From Dyadobacter luteus (GTDB lineage Bacteria; Bacteroidota; Bacteroidia; Cytophagales; Spirosomataceae): a stretch of 64,000 nucleotides of DNA. The stretch spans positions 342,458 to 406,457 of the forward strand of contig NZ_QNUL01000004.1 of the NCBI RefSeq assembly GCF_003383615.1, read 5' to 3'. The notes under the pieces were generated by a model that was not told the origin of the DNA, searched no databases, and saw nothing but the letters and a program-made list of their open reading frames with translations. Numbering within the stretch: the first letter of the stretch is position 1; each line of letters begins with the position of its first letter. Of this stretch, positions 62,283-64,000 are shown piece after piece. Both the position numbers and the translations under genes were made by a program.

Positions 62283-63512
62283 AGTGTAATTGTTTGTGTG
62301 TGATAAATTGGTTTTTAATAATTGAATTTACTGTTTTAATCGAAGTGTCACTGAATTGTTCATGAATCGGCAATCTGGCTTGTTTATTAGAAGGGAAATG
62401 GGGATATGTAATGTTGTATATGATTTATCATGTTTATATCGTCATAGTTTGTTGAAGCCGTAAAAGTGGTAACAAATGTAGTTACCTGATATTGATTTCC
62501 CCTGGTGGATATTCTATTAGATGTTTAGAATATATTCTATATTGATAATTGATTTAAATTGAGCATGATATTTTCATATTCATTTGTGTTTACTACATGC
62601 TGCACATATTTCAACACTTATTTTTAAATCTGCTTACTTCGAAATATTTGAAGTTTCCAAGTCGGATAGAAATAAGATGATATTTTTCAATAAAGCAATG
62701 ATTGTTTAGGAAAGGTATGATAAAAATAACATTCATTAGTATCTAAGTATTATTTATTAGATTAACAAATAGGCATCTATTAGAGATTATTTTTGAATTT
62801 AATCCATTTTTCATCATGATGTGCAAAATAATATGTTTCGTTTTTTGAAGATATATATATTATATTAATTTAATATTGGCAATAATTCTAACCGTATATA
62901 GAATTGTTACTAATTTTAAATATTTCAGATATTATATACATTTGTTCAATAATGAACTAGTAACCTGTGCTATTATAATGGTTATATTTAGCGGATGATA
63001 GTGATTAAGTTATTTAATCATATATAGACATATACGACGTTAATATTGAATCGAAAAATATTTAAAGTTTTTTGCAACGATTTATAATTTAAAAAGAACA
63101 CATACAAATAGTTTAATTCCCTATTATGATAAAAATATATTACTAAAAAATATCCGGTTTGGTGTTTTATTAAGAGCTCATTAACTATCAACCTTCCTTC
63201 TTTAATATTTTTCAAATATATAAAGTTTAGCCTTTCGAAATTATTGGTAAAGTCATTGTTGGTGATTTTAATAAATAGCCCACAGGTTAGTTTATTTATC
63301 ATATTATAAGAAGTTAGTGATGCTTTTAAACTAGATATATTAGTTGCAGAGTCGGCATTATTAACAACCGATGTTCAGATTCCCCCTACGCTGACAGGCT
63401 ACTGAACAGCCTATAAATTGCCTGGTCAAAAGCTATTGCTTTTACAAGATGTGACTGAAAGACTTCAAAAGAAATGTAACCAAAAACAATTTAAGCTAAA
63501 AAAGTATTACAA
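62283..63512. other. AT-rich intergenic stretch
   Basis: About 1.2 kb, strongly A/T (by eye about three quarters or more), unlike the rest of the window. One frame on the minus strand (63018-63302, 94 aa, rich in Asn, Tyr, Phe, Ile) has no family match and is not called as a gene. It may hold the promoters of both flanking genes or be horizontally acquired DNA. Confidence 0.5.
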
Positions 63513-63863
63513 ATGAAAAATTCAAGACAATTTAAAACCTTCCTTATCGCGGCGTTTGTTGCTGCGTCATCTGGTGCTTTCGCACAGGTAAAAATTGGGT
63601 CAAATCCAGTAGTTATTGGTCCCAACAATAACCTTGAAGTTGAAGCGACCAACGGAAACAAGACTGTGATTCTAAAGGATAATGGCAATGTAGGTATTGG
63701 TACCACAGCCCCAGGGAATAAAGCTGAAATAAACTCCGGGACGGCTAATACATCTGGCTTGCGATTTACTAATTTGAATGACGCTAGCGGTATTACCACA
63801 AATACTAATACTAATTACAATTTAAATGGACGTATTCTTAATATATGGAAAACAGGTAAGTGA
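63513..63863 (+). pseudogene. Fourth C1q-like family gene, cut by an IS630-type insertion
   Basis: From ATG 63513: signal peptide (~1-24, GAFAQ), then QVKIGSNPVVIGPNNNLEVE, GNVGIGTTAPGNKAEINSG and GLRFTNLNDASGITT, matching residues ~30-110 of the 59500-60327 product (NMGVGTSAPGNKLEI, GLRFTNLTNVSPTT). After about residue 100 the frame runs into the element and stops at 63863. The C-terminal domain is lost or lies beyond the window. Confidence 0.8.
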
Positions 63864-64000
63864 AATTACGTTGTCAACTGATGAAGAAATGGTCTCTACC
63901 ACTTTTTGGATTTTTTGCTGAGCAAGTTCAAGGCTTTCAAAAACTTTGTTTTTTAGATATTTCCGTACTTCCTTGAAAAACCTTTCAACAGGATTTAGTT
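63822..64000 (-). mobile_element. 3' part of an IS630-family transposase gene (runs off the window)
   Basis: On the minus strand, frame LNPVERFFKEVRKYLKNKVF and ESLELAQQKIQKVVETISSS, ending at TAA 63824-63822. LNPVERFF is the conserved DDE-transposase C-terminal motif with its catalytic Glu. The element lies inside the C1q-like gene; its left end is between about 63790 and 63822, where several TA dinucleotides, the IS630 target, occur. Inverted repeats and the other end are out of view. Confidence 0.85.

Noticed and set aside
63018..63302. 94-codon frame on the minus strand in AT-rich DNA
   Set aside because: Very rich in Asn, Tyr, Ile and Phe as expected of random AT-rich sequence; no motif.
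1..64000. CRISPR array, tRNA or rRNA genes, origin of replication
   Set aside because: No regularly spaced repeats, no cloverleaf or rRNA-like stretch, and no dnaA-box cluster were seen.

Overview
The window reads as chromosomal DNA of a Bacteroidota bacterium, most likely a Cytophagales/Spirosomaceae member such as Dyadobacter. This is inferred from gene content, not from a marker gene: a type IX secretion sorting domain, SusC/SusD and TonB-Xanth-Caul type receptors, a one-protein hybrid two-component regulator, an ECF sigma/FecR pair, TAnnTTTG-like promoter boxes and a MobC-type conjugation relic. I saw no rRNA, tRNA or CRISPR array.

Layout. 0-6 kb: the 3' part of a secreted T9SS cargo gene, a Fic protein with an operator-like upstream region, a PadR gene followed by a membrane-anchored FGE-like fusion, an AraC regulator divergent from a quinone-oxidoreductase-like gene, and a dead flavodoxin-fold fragment. 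6-12.4 kb: an ArsR-RND-type efflux cluster (ArsR, membrane fusion protein, RND pump, TolC-like protein), all on the minus strand. 12.6-13.5 kb: two genes killed by point stops (a DUF6624 protein and a HipS/HipA N-terminal subunit), then an SRPBCC protein. 14.3-19.4 kb: a 1337-aa hybrid sensor/regulator and an intact DUF6624 protein.

19.4-32.2 kb: a carbohydrate locus without SusD: LacI-type regulator, DUF1810 protein, GH28-like and GH20-like enzymes, a six-hairpin glycosidase-like protein, a TonB-dependent receptor, a NagB-like deaminase and an ExuT-like MFS transporter. Together they suggest release, uptake and first metabolism of a glycan with amino sugar and probably uronic acid. 32.8-37.2 kb: a compact five-gene stressosome operon (rsbR, rsbS, rsbT, an RsbT-RsbX fusion and a histidine kinase with a decayed RsbT-like N-terminus), surrounded up to 45 kb by single-domain response regulators, GAF proteins and another histidine kinase. 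No sigma-B is visible, so output probably goes through phosphotransfer.

46.3-56.5 kb: a sulfated-glycan locus on the minus strand, in transcription order ECF sigma factor, FecR anti-sigma, SusC with an STN signalling domain, SusD, a HEAT-repeat sulfatase and a second sulfatase. 56.8-59.1 kb: DUF5958 protein, HD hydrolase, a MobC relic and a GlsB/YeaQ membrane protein. 59.5-64 kb: four related secreted proteins (three intact, each with its own hairpin terminator, and a fourth on the other strand cut by an IS630-type element at the window edge), separated by a very AT-rich 1.2-kb stretch.

Most notable are the stressosome/phosphorelay block, the GH28/GH20/NagB locus with its repeated palindromic operator-like motif, the four-half-site operator at fic, and a gene-free hairpin-rich block at 45.2-46.25 kb that may encode a structured RNA.
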